From positions 6,429-70,428 of the forward strand of contig DASSOG010000046.1 of assembly GCA_035700805.1 (NCBI GenBank): 64,000 nucleotides of DNA, in the 5' to 3' direction. The stretch is from JAGWRI01 sp035700805. Lineage in GTDB: Bacteria; Gemmatimonadota; Gemmatimonadetes; Gemmatimonadales; Gemmatimonadaceae. The notes below the pieces were generated by a model, which did not search any database, had not been told where the DNA came from, and saw nothing but the letters and a program-made list of their open reading frames with translations. Position numbers and translations under genes: made by a program. Positions 1 through 8,368 of this stretch are shown here, one piece after another. Position 1 is the stretch's first letter; each line of letters starts with the position of its first letter.

Positions 1-1
1 C

Positions 2-385
2 CTCATCCTCGGCGCCATCGAGGGGTGGCGATCCCGGCGGGTGCGCGCGGCGCTGATCATCGCGGCGCTTGTGCTGTCGCACGTGCTGGCGGACTATATC
101 ACCGGACTCAAGGCCCTGTGGGTGGGCGGGCCCATCATCGGGCTTGAGATATACCGCTGGCCCTGGGTGGACTTCGCGCTCGAAGCGGTGGTGATCACCG
201 CCGGGTGGTGGGCCGCCCGTCGCTGGGGACGACTCCCGCGGTGGACGGTGTCGTGGGTGGTGCTCGGCGCCCTGCTGGGCGCTCAACTGCTGGCCGACGT
301 GATCCCCGATCGCAGCACGGTGTATTCCACGCAAATCGAGTGCTCCAAGGCCTCGCTCGTCCAGGGCCTGCCCGGGATGCTGTAG
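2..385 (+). CDS. C-terminal part of an integral membrane protein (partial at window edge)
   Basis: The reading frame is open to the left window edge, so only the last 127 residues are visible; an internal GTG/ATG-like start near 41 is possible but not needed. The visible part has about three hydrophobic segments, with polar loops containing SHVLADYITG and IYRWPWVDFALE. A conserved His and Asp at the start of a membrane helix (SHVLAD) recalls the DUF457/YbcI group of membrane-bound putative metal-dependent hydrolases, but the match is weak and the function is unassigned. It ends 128 bases before the next gene and is probably the last gene of an operon lying to the left. Confidence 0.6.
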   Translation, partial: LILGAIEGWRSRRVRAALIIAALVLSHVLADYITGLKALWVGGPIIGLEIYRWPWVDFALEAVVITAGWWAARRWGRLPRWTVSWVVLGALLGAQLLADVIPDRSTVYSTQIECSKASLVQGLPGML

Positions 386-512
386 CGGCGCCCGGCGGAG
401 CGCCATCCGAAGTCGCGCGCGTGTGGTCGCGCCGTCGCGGGACACTGACGGGGCGCGGCTCAGGACGGTAAGATGGGACATGACTCACCCTCGCCTGGAG
501 CCAGCCCGACTC

Positions 513-2183
513 ATGCATCGAATTGTTCTCAGCGTGGCCTGCGTCGTCCTCCTTCCTGCTGGCGCCGTCGCGCAGGCGACTGGCGCTCCGGTCTATACAC
601 ACGCCGACACGCTGCGCGGATCCAACGGGCCGGCGCGCGCATGGTGGGACGTCACCTTTTACGATCTGCACGTGAAGGTGAGCCCGGCGGACAGCTCCAT
701 CAGCGGCCGCACCGGCATCGGCTATCGGGTGCTCCATCCGTCACAGCTCATGCAAGTGGACCTGCAGCAGCCCATGCTGGTGGACAGCATGGTGCAGGAC
801 GGTCGTGCCCTGCAGTACCGCCGCGACGGCAATGCGTTCTTCGTGACGCTCGTTGCCCCGCAGGCGCCGGGGGCGACGCACACCGTCACGGTGTACTTCC
901 ACGGCAAGCCGCGCGCGGCCGTGCGCCCGCCGTGGGACGGCGGCTACATCTGGCACCGCGACAGCCTGGGCAACCTGTGGATTGCCACCGCCAACGAGGG
1001 GCTGGGCGCCAGCGCCTGGTGGCCCAACAAGGACTACCTGGCCGATGAACCGGACAGCCAGCGCATCGCGGTCACGGTTCCCGATCCGATGATTGACGTG
1101 TCCAATGGCCGCCTGCGCGACGTGCGGCGTCACGCGGACGGGACCACCACGTATGAGTGGTTCGTGAACAATCCCATCAACAACTATGACGTGTCGGTGA
1201 ACGCGGGCGACTACACGCATTTCAGCGACATCTATCGAGGCGAGGACGGGGCGCTCACGCTGGATTTCTGGCCGCTGTCGTACCATCGGGAGGTGGCGGA
1301 GCGCCAGTGGGCACAGGCCGTGCCCATGCTGAAGTGCTTTGAACACTGGTTCGGTCCGTATCCGTGGTATCGCGATGGTTACAAGCTGATCGAGGCGCCA
1401 CACCTGGGCATGGAGCACCAGAGCGGCGTGGCGTACGGCAACCACTTCATGAACGGCTACCTGGGGCGCGACCTGTCGGGTACCGGGCTGGGCCTCAAGT
1501 GGGACTACATCGTGGTGCATGAGAGCGCGCACGAATGGTGGGGCAACAGCCTGACCATGCAGGATCAGGCCGACATGTGGGTGCATGAGAGCTTTGCGGA
1601 TTACGCGGAAGCGCTCTATGAGGAGTGCCAGGCGGGCAAGGCGGCGGGCGCCGAGTACGTGATCGGGCTGCGGAAGAACATCCGCAATGATCGTCCCATC
1701 ATCCCGGCCTACGGGGTGAACGCCGAGGGGTCGGGCGACATGTATTACAAGGGCGCGAACATGCTGCACACCATCCGCCAGGTGGTGAACGACGATGAGA
1801 AGTGGCGCGGCATCCTGCGGGGTCTGCAGGCCACCTTCCGGCACCAGACGGTGACCGGGGCGCAGGTGGAAGAGTACATCAGCCAGCAGGCCGGCCTGGA
1901 CCTGTCGAAGGTGTTTGACCAGTACCTCCGCACCACCATGGTGCCCGAGCTGGATTACCGGTTCAGCGGGACCACGCTGTTCTACAGGTGGGAGCACGTG
2001 GTGCCCGGGTTTGCCATGCCGGTGCGTGTGACGCTGGCGCCGGACGAGTACCACTTCATCACGCCCACGGCGCAGTGGCAGTCGGTGCCCACCACGTTTA
2101 CCTCGCCGGCCGGGTTCCGCGTAGATGCCAACTTCTACGTGACCGCTCGGCCGGTGCCACTGGGTGGTGGATCGAAGCACTAG
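513..2183 (+). CDS. Secreted M1-family zinc metallopeptidase (aminopeptidase N-like)
   Basis: A 556-residue exported peptidase predicted to trim peptides outside the cytoplasmic membrane. The start at 513 gives a clean signal peptide (MHRIVLSVACVVLLPAGAVA, then QATG) with a GGAG 12 bases upstream; ATG 480 in the same frame is an alternative. The gluzincin motif HESAHEWWGN is at His336-Glu337-His340, with the third zinc ligand Glu359 in MWVHESFADY, as expected for HExxH-x18-E. The exopeptidase motif usually written GAMEN reads GMEHQSG here, so N-terminal amine recognition may be altered. It is shorter than canonical aminopeptidase N (about 870 residues) and lacks the long C-terminal helical domain, like other compact bacterial M1 enzymes. 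It appears monocistronic. Confidence 0.9.
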   Translation: MHRIVLSVACVVLLPAGAVAQATGAPVYTHADTLRGSNGPARAWWDVTFYDLHVKVSPADSSISGRTGIGYRVLHPSQLMQVDLQQPMLVDSMVQDGRALQYRRDGNAFFVTLVAPQAPGATHTVTVYFHGKPRAAVRPPWDGGYIWHRDSLGNLWIATANEGLGASAWWPNKDYLADEPDSQRIAVTVPDPMIDVSNGRLRDVRRHADGTTTYEWFVNNPINNYDVSVNAGDYTHFSDIYRGEDGALTLDFWPLSYHREVAERQWAQAVPMLKCFEHWFGPYPWYRDGYKLIEAPHLGMEHQSGVAYGNHFMNGYLGRDLSGTGLGLKWDYIVVHESAHEWWGNSLTMQDQADMWVHESFADYAEALYEECQAGKAAGAEYVIGLRKNIRNDRPIIPAYGVNAEGSGDMYYKGANMLHTIRQVVNDDEKWRGILRGLQATFRHQTVTGAQVEEYISQQAGLDLSKVFDQYLRTTMVPELDYRFSGTTLFYRWEHVVPGFAMPVRVTLAPDEYHFITPTAQWQSVPTTFTSPAGFRVDANFYVTARPVPLGGGSKH

Positions 2184-2226
2184 GAACCGGCTGAAGCTTC
2201 GCGGCCAATCAACCGTAGGGAGTGCG

Positions 2227-2271
2227 GCGGTGTCCGATAGTGGGACGTGAAGTCCCATTTCCGGACGCCGC
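2227..2271. other. Two-tier inverted repeat between the M1 peptidase and the TolC gene
   Basis: An outer 10-base arm at 2227-2236 pairs with 2262-2271 (one G-T wobble). A 5-base symmetric internal loop follows, then an inner TGGGAC/GTCCCA stem at 2241-2246 and 2252-2257 around a GTGAA loop. No T-run follows. It could be a terminator for the peptidase gene, an mRNA stability element, or a dispersed palindromic repeat. The 216-base gap otherwise holds nothing recognised apart from the ribosome binding site of the next gene. Confidence 0.45.
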
Positions 2272-2399
2272 GCAGATCCGGGGTCGTCACCCGCCGCCTC
2301 TAACCCGTTGGGCCGCCGGCTGTTCGGCGTCACGCCGCGCGGCACGGGGCTTGCTCACATCGGCCATACCATCCTCAGCTTCACCAGCGGAGAATCGCA

Positions 2400-3758
2400 A
2401 TGCGTCTTTCAATCGTGACCGCGGTGGTCGCCGCGACACTTGGCACCGTCATTTCCAGCCCCGCGCACGCGCAGGTGGCGACCCCCAGTGGTATGCGGGG
2501 TGGGTCGTTGCAGGCGCAGGCCGCGGGCGTAACCGCGATATCCCTGGACGAGGCCTTGCGCCAGGCGCAGGCGCACTCCCCGCAGTTGGTGCAGGCCCGC
2601 GGGCAGTCACGCGTGGCCAATGCGCAGTACAAGGCAAGCCTCGCCAGCTTCCTGCCGAGCGTCTACGTGGGGCAGGGCACCTCGCACAACCAGGGTCAGG
2701 TGTACGTGCAGGGCGTGCTGCTGAACTCGCTCGGAGGCTGGAGCAGCAATCAGTACTATTCTGCCAGCATGACGGTGTTCAACGGCGGGCAGCGGATCCT
2801 GGATTACCAGGCGGCCAAGGCGTCGCTAGATGCCGCCGACCAGTCGCAGATCATCCAGCACTATGCCATTGATCTCAACGTGAAGCAGCAGTACTTCGCC
2901 GTGCTGGCCAACCGGGAGGCAGTGGATGCGGCCGAACGATCCCTGGAGGAAGCGCAGCAGCAGATGGCGGTGACGAACGCGCGGCTGGCGGGCGGGGCGG
3001 TCTCGCGCGCCGATTCGCTCACCAGCGCCGTGGCGGTGGGTCAGGCGCGCGTGAACCTCGTGACGGTGCAGGGGCAGCTTGCTACGGCCAATGCGGCCCT
3101 GACCCGCCTCATCGGGAGTGAGCAGGAGGTGACCGCGATGCCGGAGGATACGGCCAGCATTCCCAGCATCACGCTCGACACGACTGCACTCATTGCGCTG
3201 GCGCTCAATGGCCCGTCAGTGCAGGCCGCCCAGCACCAGGTGGCCGCGAACCGCTCCAACTGGTGGGCGTCCCTGGCGGCGTACCTGCCGTCGCTCTCCA
3301 TGGGATACTCTGGTGGGAGCGGCTGGCAGAACGACCACTTCGTGCTTGGCGGGGGCACCAAGAACAACAACACCGCGCTCTCGTTCTCGCTGGGCTGGGG
3401 CCTGTTCGATGGTCTCCAGCGCGAGTCACGCGTGGTGCAGGCGGACGTGGCGCGCGACAATGCGCTGGCTACCTATCGCGACGCCCGGCTCGGGGCGCGC
3501 GCGAGCATCACGCAGTGGCTGGCCCAGTTCCGGACCGCTGAGACGCGCATTGCGCTCCAGGCTACGGCTATTCGCTCGGGCGAGGAGAGCGTGGCCGCCA
3601 AGGATGCCCAGTACCGCGCGGGCGCCGTGTCGCTGGTGGACGTCCTGCAGGCGCAGAGCACCTTGGCCACCGCGCGCCTGGGTTTGATCCAGGCTCGGCT
3701 CGACGCCCGGACCGCCAAGGCGCAGATCGAGGCCGTGATCGGCAAGGAAATCGAGTAG
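2400..3758 (+). CDS. TolC-family outer membrane efflux protein
   Basis: A 452-residue outer membrane channel subunit of the OEP/TolC family; such proteins trimerise and work with an inner-membrane pump and a periplasmic adaptor in efflux or type I secretion. The start at 2400 has GGAGA seven bases upstream and gives a signal peptide ending SSPAHA, then QVATP. The two internally repeated halves each begin with a long Gln/Ala-rich helix (SLDEALRQAQAHSPQLVQAR at about residues 45-64) and contain a strand region rich in Gly/Ser/Asn. The C-terminal half ends in the typical YRAGAVSLVDVLQAQSTL helix. No adaptor or pump gene lies next to it, so the partner is encoded elsewhere. Confidence 0.93.
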   Translation: MRLSIVTAVVAATLGTVISSPAHAQVATPSGMRGGSLQAQAAGVTAISLDEALRQAQAHSPQLVQARGQSRVANAQYKASLASFLPSVYVGQGTSHNQGQVYVQGVLLNSLGGWSSNQYYSASMTVFNGGQRILDYQAAKASLDAADQSQIIQHYAIDLNVKQQYFAVLANREAVDAAERSLEEAQQQMAVTNARLAGGAVSRADSLTSAVAVGQARVNLVTVQGQLATANAALTRLIGSEQEVTAMPEDTASIPSITLDTTALIALALNGPSVQAAQHQVAANRSNWWASLAAYLPSLSMGYSGGSGWQNDHFVLGGGTKNNNTALSFSLGWGLFDGLQRESRVVQADVARDNALATYRDARLGARASITQWLAQFRTAETRIALQATAIRSGEESVAAKDAQYRAGAVSLVDVLQAQSTLATARLGLIQARLDARTAKAQIEAVIGKEIE

Positions 3759-3793
3759 CGCCATCCGCCACGCCTGCCGCCCGTATTCGCGAT

Positions 3794-3816
3794 GGCGCCC
3801 TGATCCTCCGGGCGCC
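3794..3816 (+). terminator. Hairpin downstream of the TolC-family gene
   Basis: GGCGCCC at 3794-3800 pairs perfectly with GGGCGCC at 3810-3816 across a 9-base loop, 36 bases after the stop codon. No T-tract follows, so intrinsic termination is uncertain. Confidence 0.4.
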
Positions 3817-3838
3817 GACGTTGCGGCCGCGGGAACGC

Positions 3839-3867
3839 TTGACGCCTTCCGGCCCCGGAAGTAATTC
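3839..3867 (+). promoter_or_regulatory. Weak sigma70-like promoter candidate for the Tat-exported BNR protein
   Basis: TTGACG at 3839-3844 is five of six to the -35 consensus. After a 17-base spacer comes TAATTC at 3862-3867, a poor -10. It lies 72 bases upstream of the GTG start at 3939, in the only sizeable gap before that gene. Confidence 0.3.
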
Positions 3868-3938
3868 CACAGCGTTCGACGCCCCCATTCCGCGTCGCAC
3901 CATTCCAACATCGATGCCCTGCATCGGGAGTAGCGTCC

Positions 3939-6890
3939 GTGGCCAATTCGTCTGACAACACTGATACGTCCGGCCCGTCCGGACCCGCCGATTCCACCCC
4001 CGGGGACCCCCCGTATTCGCGACGCGACTTCCTGGCCAGGGCCGGGCGTTATGGCGTGGCGGCATCGGTCGCGGCGCCGTTCCTTGGCAAGTCGCTCTGG
4101 CCGCGCGCCTCGGCGCCGGTGGCCACGCGCGCCATGCCTGCCGGCACCACGGGTCTCCAGCACGGTGTGTTCTCCACCACCACGACCGCTCCCGTCAATC
4201 CCAAGCTGTTCGACGGCCTGCACTGGCGCATGCTGGGCCCCTTCCGCAGCGGCCGAGTGGACGCGGTGTGCGGCGTGCACGGTCGGCCCAACGAGTTCTA
4301 CTTTGGCGCGGTGAACGGCGGCGTCTGGAAGTCCATCGATGCCGGCCGGGTGTGGGAGCCGGTGTTCGACTCCGTCCCCGTGGCGTCCATCGGCGCGATT
4401 GCCACGGCGCCCTCCGCGCCCGACACGGTGTACGTGGGCACGGGCGAGTGTACGCTCCGCGACTCCACCGGGTATGGGAATGGCGTCTACAAGTCCACCG
4501 ACGCCGGCAAGACGTGGACGCACCTGGGCCTGGAGAACACGCAGCACATCGGCAAGATCGCGGTGCATCCGCACGACCCGAACATCGTGTACGTGGCGGC
4601 CATCGGCCACTTCTATGGCGGCAACCCCGACCGGGGCGTGTTCCGGACGCGCGACGGCGGCAAGACCTGGAAGAAGGTGCTGTTCAAGAACAACGACGTG
4701 GGCGCGGTGGAGGTGCAGGTTGATCCCTCGCATCCCAGCACGGTGTACGCCGGCCTGTGGAACACGCGGCGGCCACCCTGGTTTGTGTACGCGCCGAGCA
4801 ATGGCCCGGGTGGCGGCATATACAAATCAACTGATGGTGGCGACACCTGGAAGGAGCTCACCAACGGGCTGCCCACGCAGGGCATGGGCAAGAGCGGGAT
4901 TGCCGTGTCGCCGGTGGATTCCAACCGGGTGTACGCGGTGATCGACAACCTGGAACCACCGCCGGGCACCAGGCCAGCGGCGCCGGCGGCCGGCGAATTT
5001 GGCGCGGGCGCCACGGGGCAGGGCGGCTTCTTCCGCTCCGACGACGGTGGCGCGCACTGGACCAAGGTGTCCGACGACAGCGCACTCTGGGGCCGGGGCT
5101 GGTACTTCGAGCATGTGGTGGCCGACCCGCAGCACCGCGACCTGGTCTATGTCTCCAACGTGGCGATGTCGCGCTCCTTTGACGGCGGCAAGACCTGGGA
5201 CGTGATTCGCGGGTCGCCCGGTGGCGACGACTACCATCAGGCGTGGATTTCGCCGGATGACCCGGACACCATGATCGTGGCCGTGGACCAGGGGTGCATC
5301 ATCACCCGCAACGCGCGCGCCGCGGATCCCCGCGCCATTACGTTCAGCTCCTGGCTCAACCAGCCCATCGCGCAGATGTACCACATCTCGGTCGATTACC
5401 GGTTCCCGTATTGGGTGACGGGCGCGCAGCAGGACTCGGGCTCGGTAGCCGTGCGGGTGCGCGGCAAGTTCGCCGAGATTTCCACGCGCGACTGGGAGCC
5501 CATTGGGGCGGGCGGCGAGAGTGGCTACACCGCCGGCGACCCCCTGCATCCGGGCATCATCTACGGGGGCACGGGCAGTCGGTACGACATGGCGGAGAAC
5601 CGCCGGGTGGGGCCCACGAGCTCGCCGCAGGTGCCGGATGGCGTCAAGACGCGGACCGACTGGACGCAGCCGCTGGTGCTGTCGCCGGCGGATCCGCGCA
5701 ACCTGTATTACGGCAACCAGTATGTGTTCAAGTCCTCCGACAGCGCGCGCACCTGGACGCGCATCAGCGATGACCTGACGCGCCCCGTGGTGACCGTGCC
5801 GCCGGCGCTCGACCAGGCCAGCGCCACGGACATCGATCCCAGCCGCGGCAATGGCGGCGTGGTGTACACCATCGCCCCGTCGCCACTGCTGGTGCCCATG
5901 CTCTGGGCGGGGACTGACGACGGGCTGATCCAGCTCACGCTCAACGACGGCAAGACGTGGACCGACGTGACGCCGCCCGCGCTCAAGCCCTGGCATCGCG
6001 TGACGATGATCGAGGCGTCGCACTTTGACTTCAACACCGCCTACGCCAGCGTGGACTGCCACCAGCTGGGGGATTTCGGGCCCCACATCTACCGCACGCG
6101 CGATCAGGGCCGGACGTGGACGGAGATCACGGCGGGGCTGCCAGCGGAAGGGTACGTGCACGTGGTGCGCGAGGATCCCGAGCGTCAGGGATTGCTGTTC
6201 GCCGGCACGGAGCGCGGCGCGTTCGTGTCGTTCGACGACGGCGATCACTGGCAGTCGTTGCAGCTCGACCTGCCGCATACCTCCACGCGCGACTTCCAGG
6301 TCTATTCCGGGGACCTGCTCGTCGGCACCCACGGACGTGGCATCTACGTGATTGACGACATCAGTTCGCTGCGGCAGATCACCGACCAGGTGGCGGCCGC
6401 CGACGCGTACCTGTTCAAGCCGGCGGACGCGTACAACTACGACCAGGGTGGCGACAACGGGACGCCGCTGCAGAAGGATGAGCCGCAGGCGGAGAACCCG
6501 CCGGTGGGCGCGTACATCGACTACTACCTGAAGGCGGATTCGCCCGACGTGAAGATCGAGGTCCTGGACGCCACGGGCACCGTGCGGGAGACCTACCCGG
6601 CGGAGGCCACGGGGCGGGGCGGACGCGGGCGCGGTGCGCGCGGCGGCGGCATTCCCAACGTCTCCCCGCTCTGGCAGGTGCCGCCGGAGCCGTTCCAGAC
6701 GGGAGCCGGCATGCACCGGGTGGTGTTCAGCCCCGTGGCACGGCGGTTTGGATTTGGCGGGGGGCGCGGGCGCGGCGCGGCCGCCGCGCCGCTGCAGACC
6801 ACGGGCATGTTCACGGCGCGCATGACCGTGGGCGGCAAGACCTACGAGCAGACCTTCGAGATGAAGGCTGACCCGCGCCCGATCGAGTAG
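3939..6890 (+). CDS. Tat-exported BNR/VPS10-type beta-propeller protein with RGG-like tail
   Basis: A 983-residue secreted protein built from sialidase-type BNR (Asp-box) repeats of the form S-x-D-x-G-x-x-W, for example STDAGKTWTHL, TRDGGKTWKKV, SDDGGAHWTKV and TRDQGRTWTEI. About ten can be read, enough for one or two beta-propellers as in sortilin/VPS10-like and photosystem-stability-factor-like proteins. The N terminus carries a twin-arginine signal with SRRDFL at residues 27-32 followed by an Ala-rich hydrophobic stretch, which suggests export of a prefolded protein. GTG 3939 has GGGAG eight bases upstream. Near the C terminus there are Arg/Gly-rich patches (GRGGRGRGARGGG and FGFGGGRGRGAAAA). 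No enzymatic residues can be assigned. It is a paralogue of the gene at 20205. Confidence 0.85.
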   Translation: MANSSDNTDTSGPSGPADSTPGDPPYSRRDFLARAGRYGVAASVAAPFLGKSLWPRASAPVATRAMPAGTTGLQHGVFSTTTTAPVNPKLFDGLHWRMLGPFRSGRVDAVCGVHGRPNEFYFGAVNGGVWKSIDAGRVWEPVFDSVPVASIGAIATAPSAPDTVYVGTGECTLRDSTGYGNGVYKSTDAGKTWTHLGLENTQHIGKIAVHPHDPNIVYVAAIGHFYGGNPDRGVFRTRDGGKTWKKVLFKNNDVGAVEVQVDPSHPSTVYAGLWNTRRPPWFVYAPSNGPGGGIYKSTDGGDTWKELTNGLPTQGMGKSGIAVSPVDSNRVYAVIDNLEPPPGTRPAAPAAGEFGAGATGQGGFFRSDDGGAHWTKVSDDSALWGRGWYFEHVVADPQHRDLVYVSNVAMSRSFDGGKTWDVIRGSPGGDDYHQAWISPDDPDTMIVAVDQGCIITRNARAADPRAITFSSWLNQPIAQMYHISVDYRFPYWVTGAQQDSGSVAVRVRGKFAEISTRDWEPIGAGGESGYTAGDPLHPGIIYGGTGSRYDMAENRRVGPTSSPQVPDGVKTRTDWTQPLVLSPADPRNLYYGNQYVFKSSDSARTWTRISDDLTRPVVTVPPALDQASATDIDPSRGNGGVVYTIAPSPLLVPMLWAGTDDGLIQLTLNDGKTWTDVTPPALKPWHRVTMIEASHFDFNTAYASVDCHQLGDFGPHIYRTRDQGRTWTEITAGLPAEGYVHVVREDPERQGLLFAGTERGAFVSFDDGDHWQSLQLDLPHTSTRDFQVYSGDLLVGTHGRGIYVIDDISSLRQITDQVAAADAYLFKPADAYNYDQGGDNGTPLQKDEPQAENPPVGAYIDYYLKADSPDVKIEVLDATGTVRETYPAEATGRGGRGRGARGGGIPNVSPLWQVPPEPFQTGAGMHRVVFSPVARRFGFGGGRGRGAAAAPLQTTGMFTARMTVGGKTYEQTFEMKADPRPIE

Positions 6891-6910
6891 CGGCGGTTAC
6901 GTTTGATGGT

Positions 6911-7525
6911 GTGACGCGCGCAACCGGTTCCCGCCTGCTGTTGGTGCTCGCCCTGCTTGGGGCGTGCGCCCGGGGGCCGGCGCGTGATTCACAGGCGCTG
7001 CGTGGGACCGCGCTGCCCGCGCCCCTGGCGCGGCCGCACTTCACGCTCACCGACACGCGCGGGCAGCCCTATCACTTTGCGCGCGAAACCCAGGGGACCC
7101 TCACGCTGCTGGCGTTCGGCTACACGCACTGTCCCGACGTGTGCCCGGTGCAGATGGCCAACATTGCCGCGGCGTTGCGCCGCCTGCCGCGCGCCGAACG
7201 GGCGCGGGTCCGCGTGGTGTTCGTGACCACCGATCCGCCGCGGGATTCGGCGGCGCGGCTGAGGAGCTGGCTCGACAGCTTCGATCCGTCGTTCGTGGGG
7301 CTTCGCGGCACGGAGGCCGAGATTGAGATGGCGGAGCGGGCGGTGGGCGTGGCCCTGGCCACGCGCCAGGCCTCCGTGCCCGGTGACACCAGCTACACCG
7401 TCGGTCACGCGGCGCAGGTGTATGCGTTCACGTCCGACGACAGTGCCCACGTGGCCTATCCCTTTGGCACGCTGCAGCAGGATTGGGCGCACGACCTGCC
7501 CGAACTCCTCCGCGGCGCTCGCTGA
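6911..7525 (+). CDS. Sco1/SenC/PrrC-family copper chaperone lipoprotein
   Basis: A 204-residue thioredoxin-fold protein of the Sco family, which delivers copper to, or reduces, the CuA centre of cytochrome c oxidase on the outer face of the cytoplasmic membrane. The start is GTG 6911. The N terminus is a lipoprotein signal with lipobox LLGAC. The copper-binding CxxxC lies at Cys74 and Cys78 (THCPDVCPVQ), and the third ligand is the His of YTVGHAAQVYAF near residue 165. The following gene encodes a CtaG-type oxidase assembly protein 27 bases downstream, which supports a role in aa3/caa3 oxidase biogenesis. Confidence 0.93.
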   Translation: MTRATGSRLLLVLALLGACARGPARDSQALRGTALPAPLARPHFTLTDTRGQPYHFARETQGTLTLLAFGYTHCPDVCPVQMANIAAALRRLPRAERARVRVVFVTTDPPRDSAARLRSWLDSFDPSFVGLRGTEAEIEMAERAVGVALATRQASVPGDTSYTVGHAAQVYAFTSDDSAHVAYPFGTLQQDWAHDLPELLRGAR

Positions 7526-7552
7526 CCCACCCCCTCGCTCTCACCGTATTCA

Positions 7553-8362
7553 ATGGCGGGCAACGTCCAGTGGTGGTGTTCGGCGCAGGGGGTGCGATGG
7601 ACCTGGAAGTGGCGCCCCTATCCCGGCATCTGGCTCATGGTGCTGGCCATCGCCGGGGCGTACTGGCGGCTCTCGCGCGGCGGGCCTCGCACCAGCGCGG
7701 CGCGCAAGCGACGCGCGCTCGGCTGGCTGGGCGTGGTGCTGGCGTGGGTGTCGCTGGACTGGCCGCTTGGCCCGCTGGCGGCGGGCTACCTGGCCAGCGC
7801 GCACGCCGTCCAGTTCCTGCTCCTCTCCATGGTGGTCAGCCCGCTGCTGCTGCTGGGGATCGAGCCCGGCATGTCGGTCCGCCCCGACCCCAGGGGCGCC
7901 GGTGGCTGGCTGCTGCGGTTTGTCACGACGCCGCTGGTGGCCGGCGTGCTCTTCAACATTGTCGCGATCACCACGCACGTGCCCGCCGTGGTGGACGGAC
8001 TCATGGTCTCGCAGCTTGGCGCGTTCGCGCTGGACCTCTCGTGGCTGCTGTCGGGGCTCGTGCTCTGGTGGCCCGTCGTCCTGGACATGCCTCGGCGGCG
8101 GTTCCCGCTCATGCTCAAGATCTTCTACATCTTCCTGGCCACGCTGGTGCACTCGGGCATTGCGAACGTGATGCTGCTGGCGGACTTCCCCATCTACAGC
8201 ATCTACCAGCTCGCGCCCCCCATGCAGGGCGTCACCGCGATGACCGACCTCCAGATTGCGGGGGCCGTGATGCTGGGGGGCGGGTTGATCATCACCTTCT
8301 CCGTGATGAGCCTCCTGTTCTACCGGTACGTGCAGCAGGCGACCGGTCCCGACGGATCCTGA
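7553..8362 (+). CDS. ctaG: CtaG-type cytochrome c oxidase assembly membrane protein
   Basis: A 269-residue polytopic protein of the caa3-type CtaG family (the Bacillus CtaG group, not Cox11). It has about seven hydrophobic segments, beginning with PGIWLMVLAIAGAYWRL and including a conserved HAVQFLLLSMVVSPLLLLGI segment and an LVHSGIANV loop. Family members assist formation of the binuclear centre of heme-copper oxidases and contain membrane histidines that may bind copper; candidates here are in SAHAVQF, TTHVPA and LVHSG. ATG 7553 lacks a clear ribosome binding site; GTG 7592 is an alternative. It follows the Sco1 gene, and its stop lies six bases from the convergent gamma-glutamyltransferase stop. 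Confidence 0.85.
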   Translation: MAGNVQWWCSAQGVRWTWKWRPYPGIWLMVLAIAGAYWRLSRGGPRTSAARKRRALGWLGVVLAWVSLDWPLGPLAAGYLASAHAVQFLLLSMVVSPLLLLGIEPGMSVRPDPRGAGGWLLRFVTTPLVAGVLFNIVAITTHVPAVVDGLMVSQLGAFALDLSWLLSGLVLWWPVVLDMPRRRFPLMLKIFYIFLATLVHSGIANVMLLADFPIYSIYQLAPPMQGVTAMTDLQIAGAVMLGGGLIITFSVMSLLFYRYVQQATGPDGS

Positions 8363-8368
8363 CCGCGG

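Noticed and set aside
741..2345. Long open frame on the minus strand opposite the M1 peptidase gene (534 codons)
   Set aside because: Arg/His/Val-rich with no recognisable domain, fully antisense to a well-supported gene; a typical by-product of high GC at third codon positions.
4300..6300. Repeat array suggestive of CRISPR or tandem DNA repeats in the BNR genes
   Set aside because: The similarity is at protein level (Asp-box repeats) with diverged DNA and variable spacing; no direct repeat-spacer structure.
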